64,000 nucleotides of DNA from Candidatus Parabacteroides intestinigallinarum (GCA_019114945.1 DXEN01000072.1:1-64000), one strand, 5' to 3'. Numbered from the stretch's first letter, positions 1-8,829 are shown. Made by a program: numbers and translations. Notes: a model not told the origin generated them from the sequence alone.

Positions 1-17
1 ATATTAAATATTCAAGT

Positions 18-809
18 ATGAAAAACGGTATTTTAATGAGAAGTTTAGTCATCGCTTTAGCGATGGCTTTTGGAACATCAACAGTTTCAGCACAAAGTTT
101 TTTTGACAAAGTAAAGAAAGCGGCTTCTACAGTGGTAAACGCTACAACCTCAACAGAAAATTCCGCTGAATCATCAGACGACCAACAACAGTCTGAGGAG
201 GAATTGAAAGGAATGGTCAGTGCGGCGACCCTTCCACTCAATCTGGATGTTGTTAAAGTTTACGCGGAAGATGATAGTGGAAATCGACTTAAAAATGATG
301 ATGGTACGGACAAATACAGCTATCGTTTACGGGGCGATGACGGCAAGTTTTATGACGCTAATGTCGCCAAGAAATATATGGCGGCATCCTGGAAAGCTGG
401 TGGAATGATTTTGGCGAAAGTAGGAGGAGGCGCTGTAGCTGGTGCCGCGGTAAATGCCGGAGTCGCCGCATTGTTAGGTGGTGATGTAAAGAAGGCGGCT
501 ATAACGGGTGCCGCAACGGGTGGCGCCGCTGGATTATTGAAAGTTTTACAAGATGGCGATATCAAGAAAATAAAGGAGAACCGTAGTACATTGAAAGATT
601 TGAAAAAGAAGTTGGCCGAATATCAAAAGAGTTTTACGGAGGAAGGATTGCCTCGTGATGCTTCGGTAGATTTGACTCCATGGGAAGGGTGTGAAGAAAT
701 TGCTATGGTGGATACAGAGTTGATGGAGAAATTGGCAGAAACAGCGAAGAATGCTCCGGATGTAGAAAATGTTGATGATATACTTGCCGGCATAGATGAT
801 GAAGCATAA
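18..809 (+). CDS. secreted protein of unknown function with glycine-rich hydrophobic core
   Basis: I do not recognise this 263-aa protein. Residues 1-25 look like a Sec signal peptide (hydrophobic run ending STVSAQ). A Ser/Thr/Gln/Glu-rich linker follows, then a small domain containing the phrase YSYRLRGDDGKFYDAN. Residues about 128-178 are rich in Gly and Ala (AKVGGGAVAGAAVNAGVAAL), like the glycine-zipper stretches of small envelope proteins that insert in or lie on membranes. The C-terminal third is Lys/Glu-rich and probably helical. A second in-frame Met (residue 7, MRSLVIALAMAFG) would give a more typical signal peptide. It precedes another envelope gene in the same direction, but a long palindrome separates them. 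An envelope location is inferred; function is unknown. Confidence 0.75.
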   Translation: MKNGILMRSLVIALAMAFGTSTVSAQSFFDKVKKAASTVVNATTSTENSAESSDDQQQSEEELKGMVSAATLPLNLDVVKVYAEDDSGNRLKNDDGTDKYSYRLRGDDGKFYDANVAKKYMAASWKAGGMILAKVGGGAVAGAAVNAGVAALLGGDVKKAAITGAATGGAAGLLKVLQDGDIKKIKENRSTLKDLKKKLAEYQKSFTEEGLPRDASVDLTPWEGCEEIAMVDTELMEKLAETAKNAPDVENVDDILAGIDDEA

Positions 810-841
810 TAATTTAACTATATAAGATAATCCAAAATATG

Positions 842-900
842 TAAATTGAACTGTGTTAGTAAAGTTAACTTTATATGCTTTACTGATACAGTTTAATTTA
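842..900. repeat. long imperfect palindrome between two envelope genes
   Basis: Two 23-nt arms (842-864 and 878-900) around a 13-nt loop are complementary except for a three-base internal bulge region and one G-T type mismatch. The outer arm reads TAAATTGAACTGT against ACAGTTTAATTTA and the inner arm AGTAAAG against CTTTACT. The structure is AT-rich and has no T-tract, so it is not a classic terminator. It lies only 16 bp before the start of the next gene and could be a regulator site, a processing hairpin or a remnant insert. Confidence 0.6.
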
Positions 901-916
901 CCTCTTCTTATTTATC

Positions 917-2740
917 ATGAAAACGTTGTTATTTATTGGCAATTTTGGAAGCGGGGAAATCATGCTTATTGCGTTGATTCTTATTATTCCGTTGTTTTTA
1001 ATATTATGGAGTGCCGGGGCCTTTACTACATTCCCTCCAGATCCGCAAACATTAGACACCTCGGAATGGAAGCCGAGAGCAAATAAAATATGGGGTGGAT
1101 TTATACTTTATCTTTTGTCTGGGGCGATTGGTTCCATATTCGAGTTGGCGGATAAAATAAACGACCTTCGTTCGATGCTCTCATCTTTGTCTTCTTCTTC
1201 ATCCGAGGATTTTATGGAAGCATGGTTGAGCAGCAATATAGATATTTTAAGTGGTACGACGGTGGCTAACATTTTGGTCGTTATCGGATTTGTAATCTAT
1301 TACACGGGGCTGAAAAGTTTCGCTGAAATTCAAAAAGATGATTTCACGGCGGAGAACATTTTAAAGATACGCAGAGCGGCGATTTGTGGCGTAATTGCTT
1401 TGCTACTCGGTTATATTCCGTTCATCGGGGGTTTTGGCGGATGGATTTTAAATCTTGTGATGTATTTCATGCTTGCATCCGCATATGGTTATTTGCGATA
1501 TAGCCCGGTATTTAATATTCGGGCGAAAGCGGGAGCTCGCTTGCTTCGTTCGGCAGCCATCATGTATATCATCGGCATGTTTATTCCCATTATCGGAGGA
1601 TTGTTCAGTTTCATGGGGCTTTTAATGACTATCATAGGTTGGGGACGAATACGTAAAGGTGGACCGATCGCGGCAGTTGCATCGGTAGCGACGAATATTA
1701 CATATAACTATTATACGAGTTCAGTGCCGACCGAGACTCTTTCCTCGCCCAATCCTGCTACTCCCACTTCTGGAGAAAGGCCTAAATTTTGTCCGCATTG
1801 TGGAGCGCCTTGTAAAGAATATCAAAGATATTGTCCGAATTGCGGATTCGAGCTTGATAAAAAACCGGAAGAACCGGTTATGCCGATAGTTGAAAAAAAA
1901 GAGCCACCCGCGACAAAAGTAGAACCGGTTAGAACACCGCCTGAGCCTTCAACGGCTGACACTACCTCAAAAGAGGCACCTTCGAAGCAGGAGAAAAATC
2001 AGCGAGACAAAAGTAACAAACAGGCGTTAGTGTTAATCAGTGGAGTAGTGATTTTTCTAATTATAGGACTTTGTGTCTATAATTTTTGGTACAAACCTTA
2101 TGCGACAGATCGAGATGCCCTGCGTTACTACACCTTTACGAATTTGAATCTTCGATCATCTGAAAATGCGGAATTGAAAGATAACATAATAGAGATGCTT
2201 CCTTATGGAACAGAATTAATCACTTACGGAAAAGGATATTCCTGGGCAAGAGTAAAAGCGAACGGCAAGGAAGGGCATGTAGCCGCTCATTTGATTTTGA
2301 GCAAAGAGGATTTTCAGCTATTAGACGGCGTATGGGGTAATGAAGAAGCTAAAAAATGCGTGGGATCCGCTCATTATCGATTGGCGGTAATAGATTATTT
2401 GAAGCGCAATGAGTTTTTTTCTGGCGCAAGGGAGTGGCAAATTTTCTCGAAACCATACGGAAGCGCGCAGAATACGATTGCCTATCCAAACCTGTCACAG
2501 GAGGAAAACGGAGATGGACTGATATTCATAGTGAAAAATAATCGAACAAATGAACGTAAATTGGTGATCTATGGTTTTACTACAACGGAACCTAAATCTC
2601 CAGTATTTAAAACAGACTTTCGTTTAGAAAAAGATTTAAGTATCCAGAAAGCAGTATGTCGTTTAGATAAATATGATAATCTTTGGATTAGGGTGACATT
2701 CAATGATGGAAGCTATAAAACATTTAGAGTTTACATGTGA
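917..2740 (+). CDS. multi-pass membrane protein with zinc ribbon and SH3-like domain
   Basis: This 607-aa protein has about five to six hydrophobic segments in residues 17-245. A zinc ribbon follows at residues 292-314 (FCPHCGAPC then YCPNCGFEL, two CxxC pairs). Next come a Pro/Glu/Lys-rich linker, one more membrane span near residues 370-392, and a bacterial SH3-like domain at about 400-460 (NLNLRSSENAEL, GHVAAHLIL). The last 140 residues are not recognised. The zinc ribbon should be cytoplasmic and the SH3-like part periplasmic, where such domains often bind peptidoglycan. An in-frame ATG at 962 would start directly at the first membrane segment and is a plausible alternative start. Function is unknown; a stress- or envelope-sensing role is only a guess. 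Confidence 0.8.
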   Translation: MKTLLFIGNFGSGEIMLIALILIIPLFLILWSAGAFTTFPPDPQTLDTSEWKPRANKIWGGFILYLLSGAIGSIFELADKINDLRSMLSSLSSSSSEDFMEAWLSSNIDILSGTTVANILVVIGFVIYYTGLKSFAEIQKDDFTAENILKIRRAAICGVIALLLGYIPFIGGFGGWILNLVMYFMLASAYGYLRYSPVFNIRAKAGARLLRSAAIMYIIGMFIPIIGGLFSFMGLLMTIIGWGRIRKGGPIAAVASVATNITYNYYTSSVPTETLSSPNPATPTSGERPKFCPHCGAPCKEYQRYCPNCGFELDKKPEEPVMPIVEKKEPPATKVEPVRTPPEPSTADTTSKEAPSKQEKNQRDKSNKQALVLISGVVIFLIIGLCVYNFWYKPYATDRDALRYYTFTNLNLRSSENAELKDNIIEMLPYGTELITYGKGYSWARVKANGKEGHVAAHLILSKEDFQLLDGVWGNEEAKKCVGSAHYRLAVIDYLKRNEFFSGAREWQIFSKPYGSAQNTIAYPNLSQEENGDGLIFIVKNNRTNERKLVIYGFTTTEPKSPVFKTDFRLEKDLSIQKAVCRLDKYDNLWIRVTFNDGSYKTFRVYM

Positions 2741-2783
2741 ATGAGTAGATGTCTGCCCCAACCAATGCTTTAAGACGCGAAAA

Positions 2784-2871
2784 AGTCACGTAGGTGCGAT
2801 GCCTCACGCACGTATGTTAAAATGCCAACGCACCTATGTGACTTCGCCAACACACCTATGTATCCTTTGGA
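2784..2871. repeat. intergenic tandem array, four 22-bp units
   Basis: Units begin at 2784, 2806, 2828 and 2850, exactly 22 bp apart, and share the core ACGCAC(C/G)TATGTG followed by a variable hexamer and CGCCA. The first unit is inverted relative to the third, so AAGTCACGTAGGTGCG (2783-2798) pairs with 2829-2844 with a single mismatch, giving a strong hairpin that may also end transcription of the upstream gene. A 35-bp stretch (2806-2840) recurs perfectly at 59786-59820. Confidence 0.8.
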
Positions 2872-2973
2872 AAGGATAATTCGCGAAAACCGAGCGAAAC
2901 TATTTTTTTAGCACATATTTATACGCATATTTAAAATAAAATACGTATAATCGCGATAAATATTCAAATACAC

Positions 2974-4794
2974 ATGAAACAGCTAAATTATCCATCCATG
3001 AGATTTCTGAGAATGGCCGGGCTAAGTCTGGCAATGGGTCTCGCGACGCTCGCGAGCGCGCAAGAGACGAGTTACGACGTGCGCCATCTGGCCAACGAGC
3101 AAAACATCGTCTCGCTCAGCGCCTCGAAAAAATACCTCCTCCTACCGGTAGAGGATAACGCGCCCGAGGGGAAAGTGTACATCATCGTAGACAACAATCG
3201 CCAGGGCGAGGAGATCAACATCCGCCTGGCCCGCAAGCAGGTGGATTATTATGTCCCGCTCGACCTCTCCGCGTTCGCCGGGAAAGCGGTCGCGATCGAC
3301 ATCCAGGGAACGCCCTCGTCCGCTATCTGCTGGAAAAAGCTCCAGTTCTCCGATACGTTCGACCTAACCAACCGGGAGAAGTTCCGACCCGTTTACCACC
3401 ATACACCCGCCTACGGCTGGATGAACGACCCGAACGGTATGTTCTACAAGGATGGCGTCTACCATCTGTATTTCCAGCACAACCCGTATGGCTCCACATG
3501 GGGCAATATGACGTGGGGGCACTCTACCAGTAGCGACCTAATCCACTGGAATTTTGAGGGCGACGCCATCCTGCCCGACGCCTGGGGCGCCATCTTCAGC
3601 GGCTCGTGCGTGGTAGACCACGAGAATACGGCGGGCTTCGGAGCGGGAGCCGTGGTGGCCTTCTACACCTCGGCAAAATCGACACCGTGGGGCGGCAGCC
3701 AATCGCAAAGCCTGGCGTATAGCCTCGACAACGGAAAGACATTCATCAAATACGACAAGAACCCCATCCTGACTTCCGACCAACCGGACTTCCGCGACCC
3801 GAAAGTCTTCTGGTACGCGCCGGACAAGCATTGGGTGATGATGCTCGCCGTCGGGCAGGAGATGCAAATCTTCTCCTCCAAGAACCTCAAGGATTGGAAA
3901 TACGAGAGCAGTTTCGGTGCCAAGCAAGGGGCGCACGGAGGCGTGTGGGAATGCCCGGATTTGGTGGAACTGCCCGTAGAGGGGACAAAAGAGAAGAAGT
4001 GGGTACTGATTTGCAACATCAACCCGGGCGGACCCTTCGGCGGTAGCGCGACACAATATTTCGTGGGAACCTTCAACGGGAAACGCTTCGTGAACGAGGC
4101 GCCCACGCAAACCAAATGGATGGATTGGGGCAAGGACAACTACGCCACCGTGACGTGGAACAACGCGCCGGACGGGCGTTGCGTGGCCTTGGGGTGGATG
4201 AGCAACTGGCAATACCAAGCCGTACTGCCCACGTGGCAATACAGAGGGGCGAACACCGTGGCCCGCGATTTTACGCTCTATAAAAAGGACGGGGAATATC
4301 TGCTGAAATCGGCGCCTTCTCCCGAGATGAAACAGGCACGCGGGGAGAAACAAAGCTTCCCGTCGTTCAAGGTGAGCGACACCTACCAAATCAATCAACT
4401 ATTGCCGCGGAACGAGGGAGCTTACGAGATTGAGCTAAGCATCAAGAACGCCGGAGCCTCGCGCGTCATCCTGAACCTCCTCAACGAAAAGGGCGAGCGA
4501 ATCGATATGTATTACGACGTGCCCCGCCAGCAATTCGTGATGGACCGGAGCGAGAGCGGCTTGACCAGTTTCAGCAAAGAGTTCCCCGCCGTAACCGTGG
4601 CTCCCGCCAGCGAGACGGATCGCATCCAACTGCGGTTGTTCATCGACCGGTCGAGCATCGAGGTCTTTGGCGAGGAAGGCGAGTACGTGATGACCAACCG
4701 CATCTTCCCTTCCGCGCCATACAACCAAATGTCGTTCGCCTCGGATCGGGGCAGCTTCACGGTAGAATCGTTGAACGTATATAAAATCAAATAA
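2974..4794 (+). CDS. glycoside hydrolase family 32 fructanase/levanase-type enzyme
   Basis: This enzyme hydrolyses beta-fructosides (sucrose, levan or inulin) by retaining catalysis. A signal peptide spans about residues 1-29 (LATLASAQ), and a Met at residue 9 gives a tidier version of it. A small beta-rich domain is followed by the five-blade propeller with all three family signatures: WMNDPNG (nucleophile Asp152), FRDPK (Asp275) and WECPD (acid/base Glu326). The C-terminal beta-sandwich contains RLFIDRSSIEVFGE, typical of GH32. Length 606 aa is normal for the family. No lipobox is seen, so it is probably periplasmic. The sugar importer starts 3 nt after its stop and the fructokinase follows, so released fructose is imported and phosphorylated. 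Endo or exo action and exact substrate cannot be told from sequence. Confidence 0.95.
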   Translation: MKQLNYPSMRFLRMAGLSLAMGLATLASAQETSYDVRHLANEQNIVSLSASKKYLLLPVEDNAPEGKVYIIVDNNRQGEEINIRLARKQVDYYVPLDLSAFAGKAVAIDIQGTPSSAICWKKLQFSDTFDLTNREKFRPVYHHTPAYGWMNDPNGMFYKDGVYHLYFQHNPYGSTWGNMTWGHSTSSDLIHWNFEGDAILPDAWGAIFSGSCVVDHENTAGFGAGAVVAFYTSAKSTPWGGSQSQSLAYSLDNGKTFIKYDKNPILTSDQPDFRDPKVFWYAPDKHWVMMLAVGQEMQIFSSKNLKDWKYESSFGAKQGAHGGVWECPDLVELPVEGTKEKKWVLICNINPGGPFGGSATQYFVGTFNGKRFVNEAPTQTKWMDWGKDNYATVTWNNAPDGRCVALGWMSNWQYQAVLPTWQYRGANTVARDFTLYKKDGEYLLKSAPSPEMKQARGEKQSFPSFKVSDTYQINQLLPRNEGAYEIELSIKNAGASRVILNLLNEKGERIDMYYDVPRQQFVMDRSESGLTSFSKEFPAVTVAPASETDRIQLRLFIDRSSIEVFGEEGEYVMTNRIFPSAPYNQMSFASDRGSFTVESLNVYKIK

Positions 4795-4797
4795 TCC

Positions 4798-5961
4798 ATG
4801 GAAAAGCAAATGAAGTACGGGCAAATCATCCCGGTCATGTTATGTTTCTTCGCGATGGGATTCGTCGACCTCGTAGGCATCGCCTCCAATTACGTGAAGG
4901 CCGATCTCGGCTTGAGCGACGCCGAGGCGAATATCTTTCCCTCGCTGGTATTCTTCTGGTTCCTGATCTTCTCCGTCCCGACGGGAATCCTGATGAATCG
5001 CATCGGGCGACGCAAGACGGTCTTACTAAGCCTTGTCGTCACCTTCGCCTCGTTGGTGCTCCCTATTTTTGGCGATAGCTACGGGCTGATGCTTGCCTCG
5101 TTCTCGCTCTTAGGTATCGGCAACGCCTTGATGCAAACCTCGCTGAACCCGCTCCTGAGCAATATCATCGCGGGCGACAAGCTGGCGAGCACGCTTACGT
5201 TCGGACAATTCGTGAAAGCTATCGCCTCGTTCCTCGCCCCGTACATCGCCATGTGGGGAGCGATGGAGAGCCTGCCGACCTTCGGCTTGGGCTGGCGGGT
5301 GCTTTTCCCGATTTATATGGCCATCGCCGTGATCGCCATCCTCTGGCTGGGCGCTACAACGATCGAGGAGGAACGGCCGGATAAGGCTTCCGGCTTCGCG
5401 GCTTGCTTCTCGTTGCTGGGAAAACCGTTCATCCTATTATCATTCATCGGCATCATGTGCCATGTAGGTATCGACGTGGGGACAAACACCACCGCCCCGA
5501 AAATCTTGATGGAACGGCTGAACATGCCCTTGGCGGACGCGGGCTTCGCCACGAGCCTCTATTTCATCTTCCGTACGTTGGGCTGCCTGTCCGGCGCGTT
5601 TATCCTGCAAAAAGCCTCGTCGAAATCATTCTTCGCGCTGAGCGTGGCGATGATGCTGGCGGCGATGGTCGGCTTGTTCCTATTCGATAGCAAGACCGCC
5701 ATCTATATCTGCATCGCACTGATCGGCTACGGCAACTCCAACGTATTCTCCATCGTCTTCTCGCAAGCCTTGTTGGCGCTGCCCGACAAGAAAAACGAGG
5801 TATCGGGACTGATGATCATGGGCCTTTTCGGCGGAACGATCTTCCCCTTGGCGATGGGATTGGCCAGCGACGCGATGGGACAAAACGGCGCCGTAGCGGT
5901 CATGGCCTTGGGCGTCCTTTATCTTTTAACGTATACATTTAAAATCAAACGTGAATCATGA
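4798..5961 (+). CDS. MFS sugar importer of the FucP/fructose-glucose type
   Basis: This 387-aa inner-membrane protein with about twelve hydrophobic segments belongs to the major facilitator superfamily. The loop 2-3 signature is visible as GILMNRIGRRKT. The N-terminus (GQIIPVMLCFFAMGFVDLVG) and the internal LMQTSLNPLLSNI resemble the FucP-like sugar:proton symporters of Bacteroidetes. It starts 3 nt after the GH32 gene, and its stop overlaps the start of the fructokinase, so all three are probably one transcript. Transport of fructose, or possibly sucrose or short fructo-oligosaccharides, is inferred from these neighbours. Confidence 0.9.
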   Translation: MEKQMKYGQIIPVMLCFFAMGFVDLVGIASNYVKADLGLSDAEANIFPSLVFFWFLIFSVPTGILMNRIGRRKTVLLSLVVTFASLVLPIFGDSYGLMLASFSLLGIGNALMQTSLNPLLSNIIAGDKLASTLTFGQFVKAIASFLAPYIAMWGAMESLPTFGLGWRVLFPIYMAIAVIAILWLGATTIEEERPDKASGFAACFSLLGKPFILLSFIGIMCHVGIDVGTNTTAPKILMERLNMPLADAGFATSLYFIFRTLGCLSGAFILQKASSKSFFALSVAMMLAAMVGLFLFDSKTAIYICIALIGYGNSNVFSIVFSQALLALPDKKNEVSGLMIMGLFGGTIFPLAMGLASDAMGQNGAVAVMALGVLYLLTYTFKIKRES

Positions 5962-6839
5962 ATAATCACATCATCGTAGGAATGGGCGAGGCACTGTGGG
6001 ACGTGCTGCCCGAAGGAAAGAAAATAGGCGGGGCTCCTGCCAATTTCGCCTATCATATCTCCCAGTTCGGATTGAACAGCCGTGTCGTAAGCGCGGTAGG
6101 AGACGATAAGTTGGGAAACGAGATCTTGGAGAACTTCGCGGAAAAGAAGCTGAACTGCCAGATCGAGAAAGTGCCCTACCCGACCGGCACGGTACAAGTG
6201 ACGTTGGACGAAGCCGGCGTTCCTCGCTACGACATCAAAGAAGGCGTAGCCTGGGACAACATCCCTTTCACGCCGGCATTGGAGCGGTTGGCGAAACAGA
6301 CCCAGGCGGTTTGCTTCGGCTCGCTGGCGCAACGGAGCGTGGTATCGCGCGAGACCATCAACCGCTTTCTCGACACCATGCCCGACGGCGAGGGACAATA
6401 CAAGATATTCGACATCAACCTGCGGCAGAACTTCTACACCAAGGAGATCATCTGCGAGTCGATGCGGAAATGCAACATCCTGAAGATTAACGACGAGGAA
6501 TTGGTTACCATCAGCCGCATGTTTGAATGGCCGGGCATCGACCTGGAAGACAAATGCTGGATTCTGCTGGCGAAGTATGGATTGAAGATGCTGATCCTGA
6601 CCTGTGGCGTAAACGGCAGCTACGTTTTCACGCCGGGCGATATTTCTTTCGTGGATACGCCGAAAGTAGAAGTGGCGGACACCGTGGGCGCGGGCGACTC
6701 GTTTACCGCCTCGTTCGTCGCGGCGATCCTGAAAGGGAAAAGCGTGGCCGACGCGCATCGCTTGGCCGTGAAGGTATCCGCTTTTGTCTGCACGCAGAAT
6801 GGGGCGATGCCGGAATTACCGAAAGAATTCATTCAATAA
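5958..6839 (+). CDS. fructokinase, PfkB/ribokinase family
   Basis: This 293-aa sugar kinase probably makes fructose 6-phosphate from fructose and ATP. The N-terminal PfkB signature GGAPANFAYHISQFG is at about residues 24-38. The C-terminal signature DTVGAGDSFTASF includes the catalytic Asp in GAGD and the anion hole. Its ATGA start overlaps the transporter stop, indicating translational coupling. It closes a minimal hydrolase-importer-kinase route into glycolysis. Other PfkB sugars cannot be excluded from sequence alone, but the GH32 context strongly favours fructose. Confidence 0.92.
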   Translation: MNNHIIVGMGEALWDVLPEGKKIGGAPANFAYHISQFGLNSRVVSAVGDDKLGNEILENFAEKKLNCQIEKVPYPTGTVQVTLDEAGVPRYDIKEGVAWDNIPFTPALERLAKQTQAVCFGSLAQRSVVSRETINRFLDTMPDGEGQYKIFDINLRQNFYTKEIICESMRKCNILKINDEELVTISRMFEWPGIDLEDKCWILLAKYGLKMLILTCGVNGSYVFTPGDISFVDTPKVEVADTVGAGDSFTASFVAAILKGKSVADAHRLAVKVSAFVCTQNGAMPELPKEFIQ

Positions 6840-6862
6840 TATGAAGGACTTTTACCTTATTA

Positions 6863-6898
6863 TTGGGCATGATGACGGCATATGCCGTCCATGCCCAA
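6863..6898 (+). terminator. hairpin after the fructan operon
   Basis: TTGGGCAT (6863-6870) pairs with ATGCCCAA (6891-6898), and inside it GACGGCAT pairs with ATGCCGTC, leaving a small bulge. It begins 24 bp after the fructokinase stop and lies between two convergent genes, so it probably ends transcription. There is only a short A-run after it (CCCAAAA), so factor-independent action is uncertain. Confidence 0.6.
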
Positions 6899-6959
6899 AA
6901 CACGGAGCGAACCATCCACGAATGAGAACACGCCCTCTCCTTCTTTTTCACTCTTTGCC

Positions 6960-7487
6960 TTACTCTACCCAAACCACGTAATCGGGCTTCCGGGGTTTAG
7001 CGACAGGAGCCGCGTCCGAGATGGGGTATCCCAACACGCAATGGCCGATGCCCTCGTAATCGCCCTCGATGCCCCATGCCTCCAGCAGCGATTTCCCCTC
7101 CGGGGAAGCGAACACCTCCTTGGCGCGATGAATCCAGCAACTTCCCAACCCCACGGCATGGGCGGCGTTCAACAGATTACCCATCACGAGCGAGCCGTCA
7201 TACAAATACGTCGGTTTACTCCGATCCGCCAAGACAATCAGCACGACCGGAGCGCCGTAAAAAGGATCCGAATCCGTGCCCAATACCGCGGCGTTCAAGC
7301 GCGACAAGCGATCCCGCGTTTCCTTATTCGTGACCGCCACGATGATAGGCGATTGCCGCCCCATACCCGTCGGGGCATACGTGCCCGCCTCCAATACTTG
7401 CTCTATCAACTCCCGGGCGGGCATCTCGTCCGACTTAAAACCACGCACGCTTCGGCGCGTCTTCAAACATTCTATTACCTTGTTCAT
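6960..7487 (-). CDS. nitroreductase family flavoprotein
   Basis: This is a 175-aa FMN-dependent NAD(P)H oxidoreductase. The FMN phosphate-binding signature RRSVRGFKSDEM is near the N-terminus, followed by APTGMGRQS and the later LGSCWIHRA, all usual in compact nitroreductases. The ORF track extends to a TTG at 7493, but the ATG at 7487 is preferred because GGAGG lies 6 nt upstream. A promoter-like TATTTTTG sits 35 bp upstream. It stands alone, divergent from the menaquinone operon and convergent with the fructan operon. The physiological substrate is unknown; family members reduce nitroaromatics, quinones or flavins. Confidence 0.9.
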   Translation of the reverse strand: MNKVIECLKTRRSVRGFKSDEMPARELIEQVLEAGTYAPTGMGRQSPIIVAVTNKETRDRLSRLNAAVLGTDSDPFYGAPVVLIVLADRSKPTYLYDGSLVMGNLLNAAHAVGLGSCWIHRAKEVFASPEGKSLLEAWGIEGDYEGIGHCVLGYPISDAAPVAKPRKPDYVVWVE

Positions 7488-7493
7488 AAACAA

Positions 7494-7498
7494 CCTCC
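7494..7498 (-). promoter_or_regulatory. ribosome binding site that fixes the nitroreductase start
   Basis: Read on the minus strand, GGAGG is followed by TTGTTT and then ATG at 7487. Strong Shine-Dalgarno sequences are uncommon in Bacteroidales, and this one argues against the longer TTG start at 7493. Confidence 0.6.
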
Positions 7499-7521
7499 TT
7501 TTCCTTCTATGAATAACAGGA

Positions 7522-7529
7522 CAAAAATA
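7522..7529 (-). promoter_or_regulatory. minus-7 promoter element for the nitroreductase
   Basis: On the minus strand TATTTTTG fits the Bacteroidales TAnnTTTG consensus exactly and lies 35 bp before the ATG. It is set back to back with the promoter of the menaquinone operon. Confidence 0.6.
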
Positions 7530-7563
7530 ATATTTTTACCATTCCTATTTCAAGACTTCTTCG

Positions 7564-7571
7564 TATATTTG
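7564..7571 (+). promoter_or_regulatory. minus-7 promoter element of the menaquinone operon
   Basis: TATATTTG is a perfect TAnnTTTG element 25 bp before the ATG of the HAD-MenI fusion. No convincing TTTG minus-33 box is seen. The next genes are coupled or closely spaced, so this is probably the main promoter for the men genes. Confidence 0.65.
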
Positions 7572-7596
7572 TCATTCAAACCAAATTGAAGACGCC

Positions 7597-8829
7597 ATGA
7601 AGTACAAATTATTAGTTTTAGACGTAGACGGGACGTTATTGAATGACGAGAAAGAAATAACGACCCGCACCCAGGCCGCCCTGTTAAAAGCGCAGCAAAT
7701 GGGAGTACATGTCGTATTGGCATCCGGACGCTCGACAAATGGCGTACAGCCATTGGCCGAGGCTTTGGAATTGAATCATTACGGTGGATTTATCATGTCG
7801 TACAACGGCGCGCAAATCATCAACGCGCAGACCGGGGAGTTGCTGTTCGAGAAACGCATCGACCCGGAGATGATTCCCTACATCAATCGGAAAGCGAAAG
7901 AAAATGGCTTCACGATCTTCACGTATCACAAGGATTTCATATTGACCGACAATCCGGACAACCCGCACGTCCGTAAGGAAGCGGAGTTGAACGGAATGCG
8001 AATCATCGGCACGGACAACTTCGTGGAAGCGGTCGATTTCGCTCCTTGCAAATGCATCCTCACCAGCGACGACGAGGAACGACTGATCGGGTTGGAAAAC
8101 CACTGGAAGAAACGTTTGGATGGCGTACTGGAGGCGTTCCGCTCGGAGGATTTCTTCCTGGAGGTGGCTCCCCGGTATATCAACAAAGGAAATACGCTGG
8201 CGGTATTGATGGAGATGCTTCATGTAACGACCGAGGAAGTAATCGCCATCGGCGACGGCGTGGCGGACGTCCCCATGCTCCAGTTGGCCGGACTGAGCAT
8301 CGCGATGGGCAACGCCCGGGATTCCGTCAAGGCTTGTGCCGACGTAACGACCTTACCCAACAACATGGAGGGCGTCGCCGTAGCCATCGAGAAGGCGATT
8401 CTCGCGTCGATCAAGGCGACCGAGATTCCATTGGACCAACTGAACGCACGCGCCAAGCATGCCTTGATGGGCAACTTGGGCATTCAATATACCTATGCCT
8501 CCGAGAACCGCGTGGAGGCGACCATGCCGGTCGACGAGCGGACACGACAACCGTTCGGCATCCTGCACGGAGGCGCCTCGCTCGCCTTGGCGGAAACGGT
8601 GGCGGGACTGGGCTCGATGATCCTGGCCAAGCCCGACGAGATGGTGGTAGGTATGCAAGTAAGCGGTAGCCACGTATCGTCCGCCCACGAAGGCGACACC
8701 GTGCGCGCGGTGGGGACCATCATCCATAAAGGGCGCTCCTCGCACGTATGGAACGTAGATATATTCACCTCGACCGACAAACTGGTCTCGTCGGTACGGG
8801 TCATCAATAGTATTTTGAAAAAGAAATGA
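7597..8829 (+). CDS. HAD phosphatase fused to a MenI-type hotdog thioesterase
   Basis: This 410-aa protein joins two enzymes. Residues 1-270 are a Cof-type (HAD-IIB) phosphatase: motif I DVDGTLLND with the catalytic Asp9/Asp11 pair, and the acidic motif GDGVADVPM at 219-227. After a short linker, residues about 280-410 form a 4HBT hotdog domain with the signature HGGASLALAET (His324, catalytic-type Glu333), as in 1,4-dihydroxy-2-naphthoyl-CoA hydrolases. The gene starts the menaquinone operon and overlaps menF by ATGA, so the thioesterase half fits the MenI step after MenB. The phosphatase substrate is unknown. No internal start or stop suggests two separate proteins. The domain calls are firm; the MenI role is inferred from context. 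Confidence 0.9.
   Translation: MKYKLLVLDVDGTLLNDEKEITTRTQAALLKAQQMGVHVVLASGRSTNGVQPLAEALELNHYGGFIMSYNGAQIINAQTGELLFEKRIDPEMIPYINRKAKENGFTIFTYHKDFILTDNPDNPHVRKEAELNGMRIIGTDNFVEAVDFAPCKCILTSDDEERLIGLENHWKKRLDGVLEAFRSEDFFLEVAPRYINKGNTLAVLMEMLHVTTEEVIAIGDGVADVPMLQLAGLSIAMGNARDSVKACADVTTLPNNMEGVAVAIEKAILASIKATEIPLDQLNARAKHALMGNLGIQYTYASENRVEATMPVDERTRQPFGILHGGASLALAETVAGLGSMILAKPDEMVVGMQVSGSHVSSAHEGDTVRAVGTIIHKGRSSHVWNVDIFTSTDKLVSSVRVINSILKKK

Noticed and set aside
3538-4398. 286-aa minus-strand ORF inside the GH32 gene
   Set aside because: It is a shadow of the GH32 frame, with low-complexity His/Arg/Val composition and no motif; the plus-strand gene has all family residues.
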